From Streptomyces triculaminicus (lineage in GTDB: Bacteria; Actinomycetota; Actinomycetes; Streptomycetales; Streptomycetaceae): a DNA stretch of 64,000 nucleotides. Shown here piece by piece: positions 1 through 8,569 of the stretch (the first letter of the stretch is position 1; every line of letters begins with the position of its first letter). The stretch spans positions 1,240,001 to 1,304,000 of the forward strand of contig NZ_JAFMOF010000002.1 of the NCBI RefSeq assembly GCF_017349075.1. The letters are read 5' to 3'. A model generated the notes under the pieces. It did not search any database, was not told the origin of the DNA, and saw nothing but the letters and a program-made list of their open reading frames with translations. A program made the translations under genes and the position numbers.

Positions 1-1
1 G

Positions 2-205
2 CCCGTGACCCTGCGGCTCATCCTCGGCTCCTCCCTCATCTGCGAGGTCTCCGACACCAGCAACACCTCCCCGCACCTGCGCCGGGCGCGCACCACCGAC
101 GAGGGCGGCCGCGGCCTGTACCTGGTGGCCCAGCTCACCGAACGCTGGGGCACCCGCTACGCACGCGAGGGAAAGGCGGTCTGGATCGAACAGCGCCTGC
201 CCTGA
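2..205 (+). CDS. C-terminal end of a SpoIIE/HATPase-type signalling protein (partial)
   Basis: The gene is cut by the left window edge; about 67 residues remain, open from the first codon in this frame. The stretch EVSDTSNTSPHLRRA followed by DEGGRGLYLV matches the G1/G2 boxes of the anti-sigma-factor-type histidine-kinase ATPase domain. In Streptomyces this domain usually ends large PAS/GAF/SpoIIE phosphatase proteins that act in partner-switching control of sigma factors. The domain ends with the usual WGTRY...GKAVWIE strand. The upstream domains lie outside the window, so the full architecture is inferred. Confidence 0.75.
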   Translation, partial: PVTLRLILGSSLICEVSDTSNTSPHLRRARTTDEGGRGLYLVAQLTERWGTRYAREGKAVWIEQRLP

Positions 206-272
206 CCGGCCCGCCGGCCGCCCCGGGCGCCGGACGCGCGCCCGTTGCCGGATCACCCGCTTTCAGGCGATC

Positions 273-959
273 ATGCACGTCATGCACAGCGACCTCTTCG
301 CCCACGAGAACATGGCCAAGCCCGCCACCGCGCCCGGCATGTCCGTCCACAACGCCAAGTCCATCGTCTACGCCGTCAACGGCGAGTGCTACGCCCGCCA
401 GGGCGCCATGGTGGCCTACCGCGGCGACCTGCGGTTCGAGAAGCAGGGCCAGGGCGTGGGGAACTTCCTCAAGCGCGCCGTGACCGGCGAGGGCCTGGCG
501 CTGATGACCGTCCAGGGCCAGGGCGAGGTGTGGTTCGCGCACGAGGCGGCCAACTGCTTCATCGTCGAGATAGCCCCCGGCGACAGCCTGACCATCAACG
601 GCCGCAACGTCCTGTGCTTCGACCCGACGCTCTCCTACGACATCCAGACGGTCAAGGGCGCGGGCATCACCGGCGGCGGCCTGTTCAACAGCGTCTTCAC
701 CGGCCACGGCAAGCTCGGCGTGATCTGCGAGGGCAACCCCATCGTCATCCCCGTCTCCCCGCAGTCCCCGGTCTTCGTGGACACCGACGCCGTCGTCGGG
801 TGGTCCACCGCCCTGCACACCTCCCTGCACCGCTCGCAGAGCCTCGGCTCCATGCTGCGCGGAGGCTCCGGCGAGGCCGTCCAGCTCAAGCTGGAGGGCG
901 AGGGCTTCGTGATCGTGCGGCCGAGCGAGGTGAAGCCGCAGAAGCAGCAGAACGGCTGA
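273..959 (+). CDS. AIM24 family protein
   Basis: A 228-residue protein of the AIM24 (TIGR00266-like) beta-sandwich family. It is rich in glycine and beta strands, with the typical pattern of a GEGLALMTVQGQGEVWFA strand, a central CFDPTLSYDIQ segment and a G-G-G-LFNSVFTGHG loop. No signal peptide or membrane segment is visible, so it is probably cytosolic. Bacterial members have no established biochemical role; the mitochondrial namesake affects membrane organisation. The ATG at 273 is used; a second ATG at 282 is equally possible, and neither has a strong ribosome-binding site. It appears to be monocistronic and converges with the next gene. Confidence 0.85.
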   Translation: MHVMHSDLFAHENMAKPATAPGMSVHNAKSIVYAVNGECYARQGAMVAYRGDLRFEKQGQGVGNFLKRAVTGEGLALMTVQGQGEVWFAHEAANCFIVEIAPGDSLTINGRNVLCFDPTLSYDIQTVKGAGITGGGLFNSVFTGHGKLGVICEGNPIVIPVSPQSPVFVDTDAVVGWSTALHTSLHRSQSLGSMLRGGSGEAVQLKLEGEGFVIVRPSEVKPQKQQNG

Positions 960-970
960 GCGCGCGCCGT

Positions 971-1438
971 TCAGCGCACCTGCGGGGTGACGGTGGCGAC
1001 GAAGTCCCGCAGCCGCTGCCGGGACACGGCACGGAGCTCGGCGAGCTGTTCCCGGTCCCCGGCCCGCTCCATGTCGGCCAGGGACTCCAGCACATGCTCG
1101 GTGAGCTCCACCAACGCCGGGTCGTCGGACACCATCTGGGCGCGGAACATCGCCTCCTGGGCGGCGTACCGCAGCTTGTAGACGGTCTCCCGCAGCTCGG
1201 GGGTGTCCTCGTCCCGCCGGTTCTCGTGGGTGACGAACCACCGGTGCACGATCACCCGCCGGTAGTCCAGGAACGCCCCGGCGTACGCGCAGTAGGCATC
1301 GATGCGCTCCTGCCGCAGCCTCTCGCCCCGGGTGAAGTGCGCGCTGCGCTCGTCGGACCGCCGCTGGAAGAGATGCGTGGCGCCGGACCCCAGCAGCGTG
1401 CCGAGCACGGCGATGACACTCGCGAGAACAGCCTCCAT
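971..1438 (-). CDS. hypothetical protein with N-terminal membrane segment
   Basis: A protein of about 155 residues that I do not recognise by function. Its first 18 residues (MEAVLASVIAVLGTLLG) form one hydrophobic helix, followed by a basic patch with SHLFQRR-like character. The rest is charged and predicted helical (QERIDAYCAYAGAFLDYRR, LRETVYKLRYAAQEAMF), consistent with a membrane-anchored coiled-coil protein. The ATG at 1438 is preferred because translation then begins with the membrane segment; an upstream in-frame start would add 13 unlikely residues. Proteins of this shape are common in Streptomyces and uncharacterised. Confidence 0.6.
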   Translation of the reverse strand: MEAVLASVIAVLGTLLGSGATHLFQRRSDERSAHFTRGERLRQERIDAYCAYAGAFLDYRRVIVHRWFVTHENRRDEDTPELRETVYKLRYAAQEAMFRAQMVSDDPALVELTEHVLESLADMERAGDREQLAELRAVSRQRLRDFVATVTPQVR

Positions 1439-1521
1439 GAGGAGTAGTCGATCACAATGCGCGCATGCCGTGGCCAAAGATCGGAAGGATGCTCGCGGCG
1501 GACCGGGCAGGATGGGCTCCC

Positions 1522-2436
1522 ATGACGGATGGCGGAGACGAACGCGCGGACGTGCTCGAGCGTGCCGGGCTGGAGCCGACGGGGGACGGACGGCTCGAGG
1601 AGGTGCTGCCGCCGTGGGCCGCCTGGCGGCCGGTCGCGTCGTGGGAGGCCGAGCCGGCCGTGGCCGTACGGGAGGACCACCCCGGCCTGGTCGCGGAGGT
1701 CAACGCCCGGTGGCACCGGCTCGCGCTCGAGCTCGGAGTGATCGGTGAGGACGGGGAGTTCCTCGTCGACGCCGCCGGCACGGGCCGTGGCCCGAGGCGG
1801 TGGAGACGGGTGCGGCTCGCCGGGACGTGGGACCTCGCGGGGGTGCTGGGGGACCGGCCGGGACGGCCGGAGTTCCTCACGCTCTCGACGGACGGGGAGA
1901 CCCTGCTCGGGGTGACGTCCGAGGAGTACGAGATCTGGCTCGTCGCGGTGGACCGGATCACACGGCGGCAGGAGGAGGCCGCCCGGGCCGCCGCCGAGGA
2001 GACCGACGAAGAGCGCGAGGCCGCCTGGCGGCGGCTCGTCCGGGGCCCCGTCACGGCCGGGCTGCGCCGGGCCTGGGCGGAAGGGCTCCGCTGGAACCCG
2101 GCCGCCCCCGAGGACGTACGCGTGCGCCTGGGAGCTGTCGCGTCTTCCCCGGCCCCGGATGCAGGGCCCGGCGCGACGTCCGAACGGGCCGAGCGTGCCG
2201 CCAGGGACGCCGACGCGGAGGCGCGCCTGCCGGCCGCGACGGATCCGTGCTTGTCGGCGGCGTCGGCGGTGCTCCTCCTCGACGACCCCCGGGAGGCGGT
2301 GCGAGCGGCCGCGGCCCGGCACCCACGGCTGCCCGGACGGGTGCTGGTGACGCTGCTGCGGCGGGCGGACGCGATGGGCGACGCGGCCCGTAACCCGGCG
2401 CTGCCCGAGGACGTCATGCGGTGGATGGCCGGGTGA
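1522..2436 (+). CDS. hypothetical protein with C-terminal leucine-rich-variant-like repeats
   Basis: A 304-residue acidic protein with no signal peptide or membrane segment. The N-terminal half is of unknown fold. The C-terminal third has short helical repeats of the form NPAAPEDVRVRL, HPRLPGRVLVTLL and NPALPEDVMRWM, resembling LRV-type repeats found in Streptomyces proteins. Such repeats usually mediate protein contacts, but no partner is suggested here. The ATG at 1522 (MTDGGDERADVL) is preferred over 1465 because the extra residues do not look coding and overlap the divergent gene's promoter region. Function unknown. Confidence 0.6.
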   Translation: MTDGGDERADVLERAGLEPTGDGRLEEVLPPWAAWRPVASWEAEPAVAVREDHPGLVAEVNARWHRLALELGVIGEDGEFLVDAAGTGRGPRRWRRVRLAGTWDLAGVLGDRPGRPEFLTLSTDGETLLGVTSEEYEIWLVAVDRITRRQEEAARAAAEETDEEREAAWRRLVRGPVTAGLRRAWAEGLRWNPAAPEDVRVRLGAVASSPAPDAGPGATSERAERAARDADAEARLPAATDPCLSAASAVLLLDDPREAVRAAAARHPRLPGRVLVTLLRRADAMGDAARNPALPEDVMRWMAG

Positions 2437-2627
2437 CCGGCGCTGCCGCCGGGGCCGGGCGGGGCGGTTTCTCCCGCCGTGCCGTCCGGGCGAACGGTCA
2501 TATGATGGTTCTGTTGCAAAGGTCCGGTTAGCGGGACATTCCTGGAACCTCCGGCCCCGGATTCCTCATCAGCAGGGACGGAACTGACCGTCTTGTCCTC
2601 AGGGGCAGCACCCGCCGGAGCAACACG

Positions 2628-3728
2628 ATGACGCACACAACCACCGGGGCCTACCGCTCCCGGGGCAGCCGCCGAGCGTCCCGCGCTCGACGATGGATCC
2701 TCGCGGTGGCATCCATAGCCGTGCTCGGTCTGATCGCCTGGCCGGTCATGAGCTACTTCGAGATACCGCCCTTCACGGACAAGGGCGACCCGGTCAGCTA
2801 CGACCGGGCCGGCGGCGCGACCGGGGCGACGGCGGGGAACACCGGAACCCTGATGCCCACGGGCCCCAAGGCCGGCTTCACGAACGTCAAGACTCTCTCC
2901 GACGGTACGCATGTCAGCGTCGTCACCCTGGACGGCAAGAAGTCCGGGTTCAAGGGCAAGGTGTGGGTGTGGGCGCCCAAGGAGTACACGGACGACCCGA
3001 AGTTCGCCTCGAGCGGGTTCCCCGTCCTCGTCGCCCTGCCCGGCGGGCCCGGCCACGACGGCAACTACTGGTCCCTGGGCGAGTTCGGCAAGCAGAAGCT
3101 CTCGCTCGAGAAGAGCATCTCCACGTGGTACCAGGAGGGCAAGAGCAAGCCCTTCCTGCTGGCCATGCCGATCCTCAACCCCGGGCCGGACGACAAGGGC
3201 ATCTACTGGGACGGCAGCGACATCCCCGGTCAGGCCAAGATGGGCACGTGGCTGACCGAGGACGTCCCGGACCTGATGAAGGCCAACTTCCGTACGATCA
3301 AGTCCCGTGACGGCTGGGGCTACATGGGCTCCTCCACCGGTGGCTTCGCGAGCCTGAAGTCCGTGCTCAAGCACCCCGACAAGTTCAAGGCCGCCGTCGC
3401 CAACGGCCCGGACATCGTCCCCGACTCCCCGCTGTGGAGGGGCCACGAGAAGGAGAAGGCCCAGAACAACCCCGAGGTGCTGGCGAAGAACCTGATCGCC
3501 GCCAAGGGCCCGGACGTCTACGTCGCCTTCCAGGTCGGCACGAAGGAGAACCCGGCGACCATGTCCGCCGTCAAGAAGTTCATGGCCTCCTACGGCAAGG
3601 GCCCGGTCCACACGCGGCTGTGGGAGATCCCCGGCGGCGACCACAACGGCGCCACCTACCTCGCGAACATGGAGGGCCCCATGCAGTGGGTCAGCGAGCA
3701 GCTGGCGGGCCCGACGCCCTCCTCCTGA
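2628..3728 (+). CDS. membrane-anchored esterase of the alpha/beta-hydrolase fold
   Basis: A 366-residue protein. A basic N-terminus (RSRGSRRASRARR) precedes one hydrophobic segment at about residues 26-46, giving a signal anchor or uncleaved signal peptide. The remainder matches the putative-esterase (esterase D/Fes-like) family: an oxyanion-loop region LVALPGGPGHDG, a nucleophile elbow GSSTGG (Ser near residue 232) and a late histidine in PGGDHNG (near residue 341). It should act outside the membrane on an ester; the substrate is unknown. Related Streptomyces proteins are sometimes annotated as antigen 85-like or tributyrin esterase. The C-terminus ends cleanly and no frameshift is seen. Confidence 0.8.
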   Translation: MTHTTTGAYRSRGSRRASRARRWILAVASIAVLGLIAWPVMSYFEIPPFTDKGDPVSYDRAGGATGATAGNTGTLMPTGPKAGFTNVKTLSDGTHVSVVTLDGKKSGFKGKVWVWAPKEYTDDPKFASSGFPVLVALPGGPGHDGNYWSLGEFGKQKLSLEKSISTWYQEGKSKPFLLAMPILNPGPDDKGIYWDGSDIPGQAKMGTWLTEDVPDLMKANFRTIKSRDGWGYMGSSTGGFASLKSVLKHPDKFKAAVANGPDIVPDSPLWRGHEKEKAQNNPEVLAKNLIAAKGPDVYVAFQVGTKENPATMSAVKKFMASYGKGPVHTRLWEIPGGDHNGATYLANMEGPMQWVSEQLAGPTPSS

Positions 3729-3738
3729 CGCCGGGTCG

Positions 3739-4023
3739 CTACCGCATCGTGTACGTCAGGCAGTCGGCCGTGTCCTGCAGCGCGGCCACCGTGATGCCGG
3801 GGGCCTGGCATTCGAGCCCGACGTTGTGCAGGCAGCCGGACACCTTGCACGCGCCGACCCGGCCGGTGGCGGCGGCGTCGCCGCCCTTCGACGGGAAGGT
3901 GAAGAACGTGTCGCAACGGGCGTGCGTCCCGTCGCCGACCGTGATCGCCAGGGCGTGGCAGGTGCTGTCCTGGTTGTACGCGCAGTCGGCGACCTGGCAC
4001 ACGGCCACCTGAGGCATCTCCAC
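3739..4023 (-). CDS. DUF1540 domain protein with two cysteine-rich repeats
   Basis: A 94-residue protein made of two DUF1540 motifs. Each has the pattern C-x4-C-x7-C-x-A followed by a later C in CDT or CLT (CQVADCAYNQDSTCHA...CDTFF and CKVSGCLHNVGLECQA...CLTY). The eight cysteines suggest a small metal-binding fold, but DUF1540 function is not established. The GTG at 4023 has GAGGAG six bases upstream; an internal ATG two codons later is an alternative. It converges with the esterase gene, whose stop lies 10 bases away. Confidence 0.88.
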   Translation of the reverse strand: MEMPQVAVCQVADCAYNQDSTCHALAITVGDGTHARCDTFFTFPSKGGDAAATGRVGACKVSGCLHNVGLECQAPGITVAALQDTADCLTYTMR

Positions 4024-4151
4024 GGCGTTCTCCTCGGTGCGACGTCACGGCTACCCGCACAGGCCGCGCCGCGCTCCCGGCCCGACGGCCGCCACCTGTC
4101 CCCCGATGCCTTCCTCCGGGAAGGAACGGTGACACCGACGGCCGCGCGTGT

Positions 4152-4925
4152 TCACCCGGAAGCCGGGGCGGTCCCGGAGCCGACAGGGCGAACGAACCGC
4201 CGGTCCCGCGACACGACGGCGCCGGCCGGGCCCGCGGCCCGCAGAATGACGTCGAGAGCGTGCTCCGGGTCGGCGGTGTACAGGCCGCTCGCCCAGGCGG
4301 CGTTCGCCTCGATCACCGCCCAGCGGCCGTCGACCACGCCCACGTCCACGACGATCGCGCTCGGCAGCGTCGGCGCGAGAGCGGCCAGCAGGTCCTGGCC
4401 GAAGGCCACGGCGTCGTCCGACAGCGGCCCCGGCGCCAGGCGACCGCCTTCGGCGTACCGGCCGCCCGTACGGACCGCGCCGTCCAGGACGTGCAGCCGG
4501 TACTCGGCGGTGAACTCCACCACGTCGCTGACCAGCACGGGCGTGTGCCGGTCCACGGCGTCTGGCCCCGGCAGCCGCGAGCCGTCGGCGTAGACCATCG
4601 CCCGTATCCCCTTGTCGTTGGGGGACTTGACGAACGCCGGGCGGCGCAGGGCGTAGGCCTCGCCGATCGGCACGAGGCGGACATCGCGCCGGGTGTACGC
4701 GCGCGGCAGGCCGGCCAGCCAGTCCTGCGGCGCCTCCAGCGGCGCGATGCCGCAGACGGGCGCGACGGCGTCGGCGAAGCCCGGGCCGGCATGGAGGTGC
4801 GCGGCGCGCATCCCGTCCGGGACCGTGAACGTCGGCAGCTGTACCGCGTGCAGGCCGCGCCTCAGGGCCGTGTCGCGCACGGATTCGGCCGAGGCCGTCA
4901 GACGGGGAGGAAAGAGCATGATCAC
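4152..4925 (-). CDS. ATP-grasp domain protein (R2K clade)
   Basis: A 257-residue protein of the ATP-grasp superfamily, R2K-clade type (DUF4343-like). Features include a FVKSPNDKGIRA nucleotide-lysine segment, a substrate-loop region SDVVEFTAEYRLHVLDG, and the metal-binding strand VVDVGVVDGRWAVIEANAAWASGLY, where acidic D and E-x-N residues are expected to bind Mg2+. R2K proteins are proposed to ligate amino acids to peptides or other amines, often near phage or toxin systems; no such partner is adjacent here. Cytosolic. The specific substrate cannot be told from sequence. Confidence 0.8.
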   Translation of the reverse strand: MIMLFPPRLTASAESVRDTALRRGLHAVQLPTFTVPDGMRAAHLHAGPGFADAVAPVCGIAPLEAPQDWLAGLPRAYTRRDVRLVPIGEAYALRRPAFVKSPNDKGIRAMVYADGSRLPGPDAVDRHTPVLVSDVVEFTAEYRLHVLDGAVRTGGRYAEGGRLAPGPLSDDAVAFGQDLLAALAPTLPSAIVVDVGVVDGRWAVIEANAAWASGLYTADPEHALDVILRAAGPAGAVVSRDRRFVRPVGSGTAPASG

Positions 4926-4984
4926 AGTTGTCGATCATGGCTCACCCCGCGCACGCGGCGCACACGTTTTCGCCCCTCCCGCCG

Positions 4985-5401
4985 TCAGCCGCGGATCTCC
5001 ACACAGGTGCGCCCGCGCGGGACGACCTTCTTGTCGACGTGCTCCCAGCCCTCGACGCAGATCTTCGTGTGGTCGGGGAGCCTACGGCCCAGGGCGAGTG
5101 TGTACCGGGAGCCCTCGTGCCAGTGCTGGGTCGAGCTGATGCCGTTCAGGCCGCCGCCGTACATGTGGAAGTGCCCGAAGAACTCGGAGTCCGGCGTGGT
5201 GGTGGCCGTCGCCTTGGCCACGTACAGGCCCGTGCCCTCGACCGTGAGGCAGGCCTGGCCGGCGCAGCTCCGGCCGCCCGCCGACGCGGAGGGGGCGGCG
5301 GTGACGAGCAGGGCCGTCGCCGCTGTCACCGCCGTCACGCACGCGGCGGCGCGCGGGAGCCGGCGTGTGCGGGCGGGGGCACGGTGCGGGGCACGCTTCA
5401 T
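4985..5401 (-). CDS. small exported protein of unknown function
   Basis: A 138-residue protein. The N-terminus is strongly basic (KRAPHRAPARTRRLPR), followed by a hydrophobic core and an APSASA cleavage site near residue 41, giving a mature protein of about 97 residues. The mature part has four cysteines (CAGQAC...KICVEG...RTCVEI), likely two disulfides, and a beta-rich HFHMYGGGLNG / HWHEGSRY region. This matches small Streptomyces secreted proteins without assigned function. The start is supported by the signal peptide. Confidence 0.65.
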   Translation of the reverse strand: MKRAPHRAPARTRRLPRAAACVTAVTAATALLVTAAPSASAGGRSCAGQACLTVEGTGLYVAKATATTTPDSEFFGHFHMYGGGLNGISSTQHWHEGSRYTLALGRRLPDHTKICVEGWEHVDKKVVPRGRTCVEIRG

Positions 5402-5593
5402 GAGGTCCGTCCTTCGGTCCGATCACAGGGCGTACGAGTGCATGCCCAGCCACCCGGCGACGATCCGGCGTGTCACCCGTACGGGTCAGCCGGAAGCCGG
5501 GCGGCGGGGGAGCGGAACCGATTTGGCGGACGGGCGGGATGTCCGTGTAATGTTCTCCGTGCCGCCAGGGACGCCCGGCGGACAACAGAACAT

Positions 5594-5666
5594 GGGGCTA
5601 TAGCTCAGTTGGTAGAGCGCCTGCATGGCATGCAGGAGGTCAGGAGTTCAATTCTCCTTAGCTCCA
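5594..5666 (+). tRNA. tRNA-Ala (anticodon GGC)
   Basis: A complete 73-nt cloverleaf. The acceptor stem pairs GGGGCTA with TAGCTCC (one G-U pair), there is a D-loop AGCTCAGTTGGTAGAGC, an anticodon stem CCTGC/GCAGG with loop ATGGCAT giving anticodon GGC, and a T-loop GTTCAAT. The discriminator is A; CCA is not encoded. It decodes the favoured GCC alanine codon. A strong terminator follows within 25 bases. Confidence 0.96.
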
Positions 5667-5690
5667 CAGGAACGTGCTTGACGAGCACAC

Positions 5691-5730
5691 AAGGGAGAGG
5701 CCGCCGGATTCGGCGGCCTCTCCCTTTTCC
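5691..5730 (+). terminator. intrinsic terminator after tRNA-Ala
   Basis: A perfect 16-bp inverted repeat (arms 5691-5706 and 5711-5726, loop GATT) followed by a T-rich stretch. It sits 25 bases after the tRNA and is the clearest factor-independent terminator in the window. Confidence 0.9.
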
Positions 5731-5775
5731 TTTGCCTTTCCCTTTCCGGTCCGGGGCCGTCGATCCCGTCGCCGC

Positions 5776-5806
5776 TTGACCCTCCCCCTACGTCAGGCTC
5801 CACCCT
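5776..5806 (+). promoter_or_regulatory. MerR-type promoter/operator of the TipAS regulator gene
   Basis: TTGACC (5776-5781) and CACCCT (5801-5806) are separated by 19 bases, the long spacing used by MerR regulators. The spacer holds an imperfect dyad centred on CCTACGTCAGG. This suggests the regulator activates its own transcription by twisting the promoter after ligand binding. The start codon lies about 24 bases downstream. Confidence 0.65.
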
Positions 5807-5829
5807 GAGGCGGAACGAAGGGTGGTTGC

Positions 5830-6606
5830 ATGAGTTATTCGGTCGGGCAGGTGTCGGGATTCGCCGGAGTCACGGTCCGCACCCTGCACCACTACGACAA
5901 GGCGGGGCTGCTGTCCCCGAGTGACCGGAGCCCGGCGGGCTACCGGCTCTACAGCGACGCGGACCTGGCGCGACTGCAGCAGATCCTCTTCTACCGCGAG
6001 CTCGGATTCCCGCTCGACGAGATCGCCGCCATCATGGCGGACCCCGACGCCGACGCGCTCGGTCACCTGCGGCGGCGGCACCGGCTGCTCAAGGAGCAGA
6101 TCACCCGGCTGAACCGGCTGGTCGAGGTCGCCGAGCAGGCCATGGAGGTGAGCGGCACGGGCGTCGAGCTGACCCCGCAGGAGCGCTTCGACGTGTTCGG
6201 CGAGGTCGCCTTCGACCTCAGCTACGCGACGGACGCCCACCTCAAATGGGGGCACAGCGAGGGCCACCGGCAGTCGATGGCCCGGGCGGCCGCCCACACC
6301 AAGGAGGACTGGCGGCAGATCATGTCCGAGGCCGCCGAGTGGCGGCGGCGCCTGATCGCCGCGTACGACGCGGACGAGGCGTGCGACGGGGAACGCGCCA
6401 TGGCCCTCGCCGAGGAGCACCGCGGCCACATCGGCCGCTGGTTCACGCCGTGCCCTCCGGAGATGCACTGCCGCATCGCCGACGACTACGTGGAGGACGC
6501 CCGCGCCTTCGCGCTCGTCGTACCGCCCTCCGAGCAGCGCACCGGCCTGGCCGCCTTTCTCCGGGCGGCCGTCCACGCCAACGCAGAGAGGACGCGGGAG
6601 CGATGA
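5830..6606 (+). CDS. MerR family regulator with TipAS drug-sensing domain
   Basis: A 258-residue protein. Residues 1-70 form the MerR winged helix (SVGQVSGFAGVTVRTLHHYD, then SPAGYRLYSDADL), followed by a coiled-coil dimerisation helix to about residue 110. A TipAS-like domain then extends to about residue 245, with the typical WRQIMSEAAEW and HRGHIGRWFTPCPPEMH segments. TipA of S. lividans binds thiopeptides and activates multidrug responses; here the ligand is unknown. Its stop overlaps the start of the glycosyltransferase gene (ATGA), so the two are translationally coupled, suggesting regulated drug inactivation. Confidence 0.9.
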   Translation: MSYSVGQVSGFAGVTVRTLHHYDKAGLLSPSDRSPAGYRLYSDADLARLQQILFYRELGFPLDEIAAIMADPDADALGHLRRRHRLLKEQITRLNRLVEVAEQAMEVSGTGVELTPQERFDVFGEVAFDLSYATDAHLKWGHSEGHRQSMARAAAHTKEDWRQIMSEAAEWRRRLIAAYDADEACDGERAMALAEEHRGHIGRWFTPCPPEMHCRIADDYVEDARAFALVVPPSEQRTGLAAFLRAAVHANAERTRER

Positions 6607-7864
6607 GAGTCCTCATCATGACGGCCGGTTCCCGGGGCGACGTCGCCCCCTACACGGGCATCGGCGCCCGGCTGCGGGAGGCCGGCCACCACATCGCCGT
6701 CGCCGCGCCCGAGTCCTTCGCCGGACTGGTGGCCGACAGCGGCCTGGACTTCCAGGGCCTGCCCGTCGACCCCCGCGGCCGGAAACCGCCCGCCGACGGC
6801 TCCGGGGGCTCCGGTGGCGCACCAAACGGCACAAGAGAGCTCATCCGCGCGGCGGCGGCCTTCGTCCGCGACCTGGGCCGGGGCCTCACCGACGCGGCCG
6901 AGGCCCACGACGCCCAGCTGCTGCTGCTCTCGACCACCACGGCCCCGCTGGGCTGGCACGTCGCGGAGGCCATGGGGATCCCCACCCTCGGCGCCTACCT
7001 CCAGCCCGTCGCCCCCACCGCCGACTTCCCGTCGGTGGTCGGCGGAGGCCGGTCGCTGGGCCGCTGGGGCAACCGGGCCGCCGGGCGGCTGGCGCTGCGC
7101 GTCGTCGACCGCGTGCACGCGGCCGCGGTGAAGGACCTGCGCGACCGGCTGGGCCTGCCGCCCGTCCCGCCCCGCGCGGTACGCCGAGGGCTCGAGCAGG
7201 CCGACTGGCCGGTCCTGCACGGCTTCAGCCCACCCTCGTACCCCGCCCGGCCGACTGGCGCGAAGGACTGCGGGTCGTCGGCAACTGGTGGCCCCACACC
7301 GACGCCGGCCGGCGCCTGCCGGGTGCCGTCGAGGACTTCTTGCGGGCCGGCCCGCCCCCGGTCTTCGTCGGCTTCGGCAGCATGGGGGCGGGCGAGGGGG
7401 AGCGCCTGAGCGAGCTCGCCGTCCGCGCGCTGCGCCGGGCCGGGGCGCGCGGCGTGGTCCAGGCCGGCTCGGCCGGCCTGTCGGTCGCCACCGACGACGT
7501 CCTGACCGTCGGCGACGTGCCGCACGCACTGCTCTTTCCCCGCATGGCCGCCGTGGTCCACCACGCCGGTGCGGGCACGACGGCGGCCGCGCTGCGGGCG
7601 GGCGTACCGGCCGTACCGGTGCCGGTCACCGCCGACCAGCCCTTCTGGGCCCGGCGCGTCGCCGCCCTCGGCGCGGCGACCGGCCCCGTGCCCTTCGCCG
7701 AACTGTCCGCCGACCGCCTCGCCGACGCGATACGGCGGGCCCTCGACGAGCCCTCCCACCGCGACCGCGCCCGAAGCGCCGCCACGGCGCTCAAGGCGCA
7801 GGACGGCGCGGGCGAGGTCGTCAGGGCGATCGAGGACATGGCGCGGCAGGGGTCGCGCCCATAA
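6603..7864 (+). pseudogene. macrolide-type glycosyltransferase (MGT/UGT family), frameshifted
   Basis: The N-terminal half is read from ATG 6603 (MRVLIMTAGSRGDVAPYTGI, a typical GT-B start) to about residue 210. It then continues in another frame from about 7236 to a stop at 7864. The second part has the donor-site signature HHAGAGTTAAALRAG and PVTADQPFWARR of the UDP-sugar macrolide glycosyltransferases, with VFVGFGSMG before it. Inserting one C in the run at 7233-7235 restores a protein of about 420 residues, the family's normal length. Such enzymes inactivate macrolides by glucosylation or decorate natural products. The break is either a sequencing indel or a recent mutation. Confidence 0.85.
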
Positions 7865-7904
7865 CCGCCGCAACGTTTCGCGGACGGGGGCGTTGTGCAC
7901 GGCG

Positions 7905-8498
7905 ATGAGCGACGACCCCGGTGCGCGACGGTGCGCGTGGACCCGGCTGAGCAGCCGGCCCGTGCACCGCGGCGAGCATCTCACCCTGCACCACGACCGC
8001 GTACTGCAGCCTGATGGTACGGAGGGGACGTACGACCGGATCACCCTCGCGGACGGCGCCAGGGCCGTGGCGATCGACGCCGACGACAGGGTCGCCCTCG
8101 TGGAGGACGCCTTCTACCCGCTGGGCGAGCGCCTCCTCCACGTGCCGGGCGGCGCGGTCGCGGCAGGCGAGCGCCCCGAGGACGCGGCCGCGCGCGAGTG
8201 CGAGGAGGAGACCGGCCTGCGCCCCGGCACGCTGCGCCCGCTGACCGCCTACCACCCGCTCCCGGCCCGGACGTCCGCCGTGACCCACCTCTTCCTCGCC
8301 ACCGACCTGCGGCGCGGTGCCCTGCGCAGGGATCCGACCGAGGCCACGATGACCGTGCGCTGGGTGCCGCTCGGCGAGGCGGTGGCCGCGGTGGCCTCGG
8401 GGGCCGTCTCGGAGGCGGGCAGCGCGATCGGCCTGCTGCTCGCGGCGTCGGTGCTCGCGCCTGCCGAGGCGGGCGCGGTCCGGCTCCCCGGCCGATAG
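7905..8498 (+). CDS. Nudix hydrolase, ADP-ribose pyrophosphatase-like
   Basis: A 197-residue protein with a perfect Nudix box: GAVAAGERPEDAAARECEEE followed by TGL, matching G-x5-E-x7-R-E-U-x-E-E-x-G-U. The N-terminal part (HRGEHLTLHHDRV...GTYDRITLADGARAVAID) and the PGGAVAAGE context resemble ADP-sugar pyrophosphatases. It is predicted to hydrolyse nucleoside diphosphate-linked substrates in the cytosol. The ATG at 7905 is chosen; a TTG four codons upstream is possible. It follows the glycosyltransferase by 40 bases on the same strand, so it may be cotranscribed. Confidence 0.85.
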   Translation: MSDDPGARRCAWTRLSSRPVHRGEHLTLHHDRVLQPDGTEGTYDRITLADGARAVAIDADDRVALVEDAFYPLGERLLHVPGGAVAAGERPEDAAARECEEETGLRPGTLRPLTAYHPLPARTSAVTHLFLATDLRRGALRRDPTEATMTVRWVPLGEAVAAVASGAVSEAGSAIGLLLAASVLAPAEAGAVRLPGR

Positions 8499-8569
8499 TG
8501 GCCTCGACGCCGTGCCGGGGCGGACCCACACTGCCCCTGGAGCCATGGCCGCCATCGAGGGGAGTCAGC

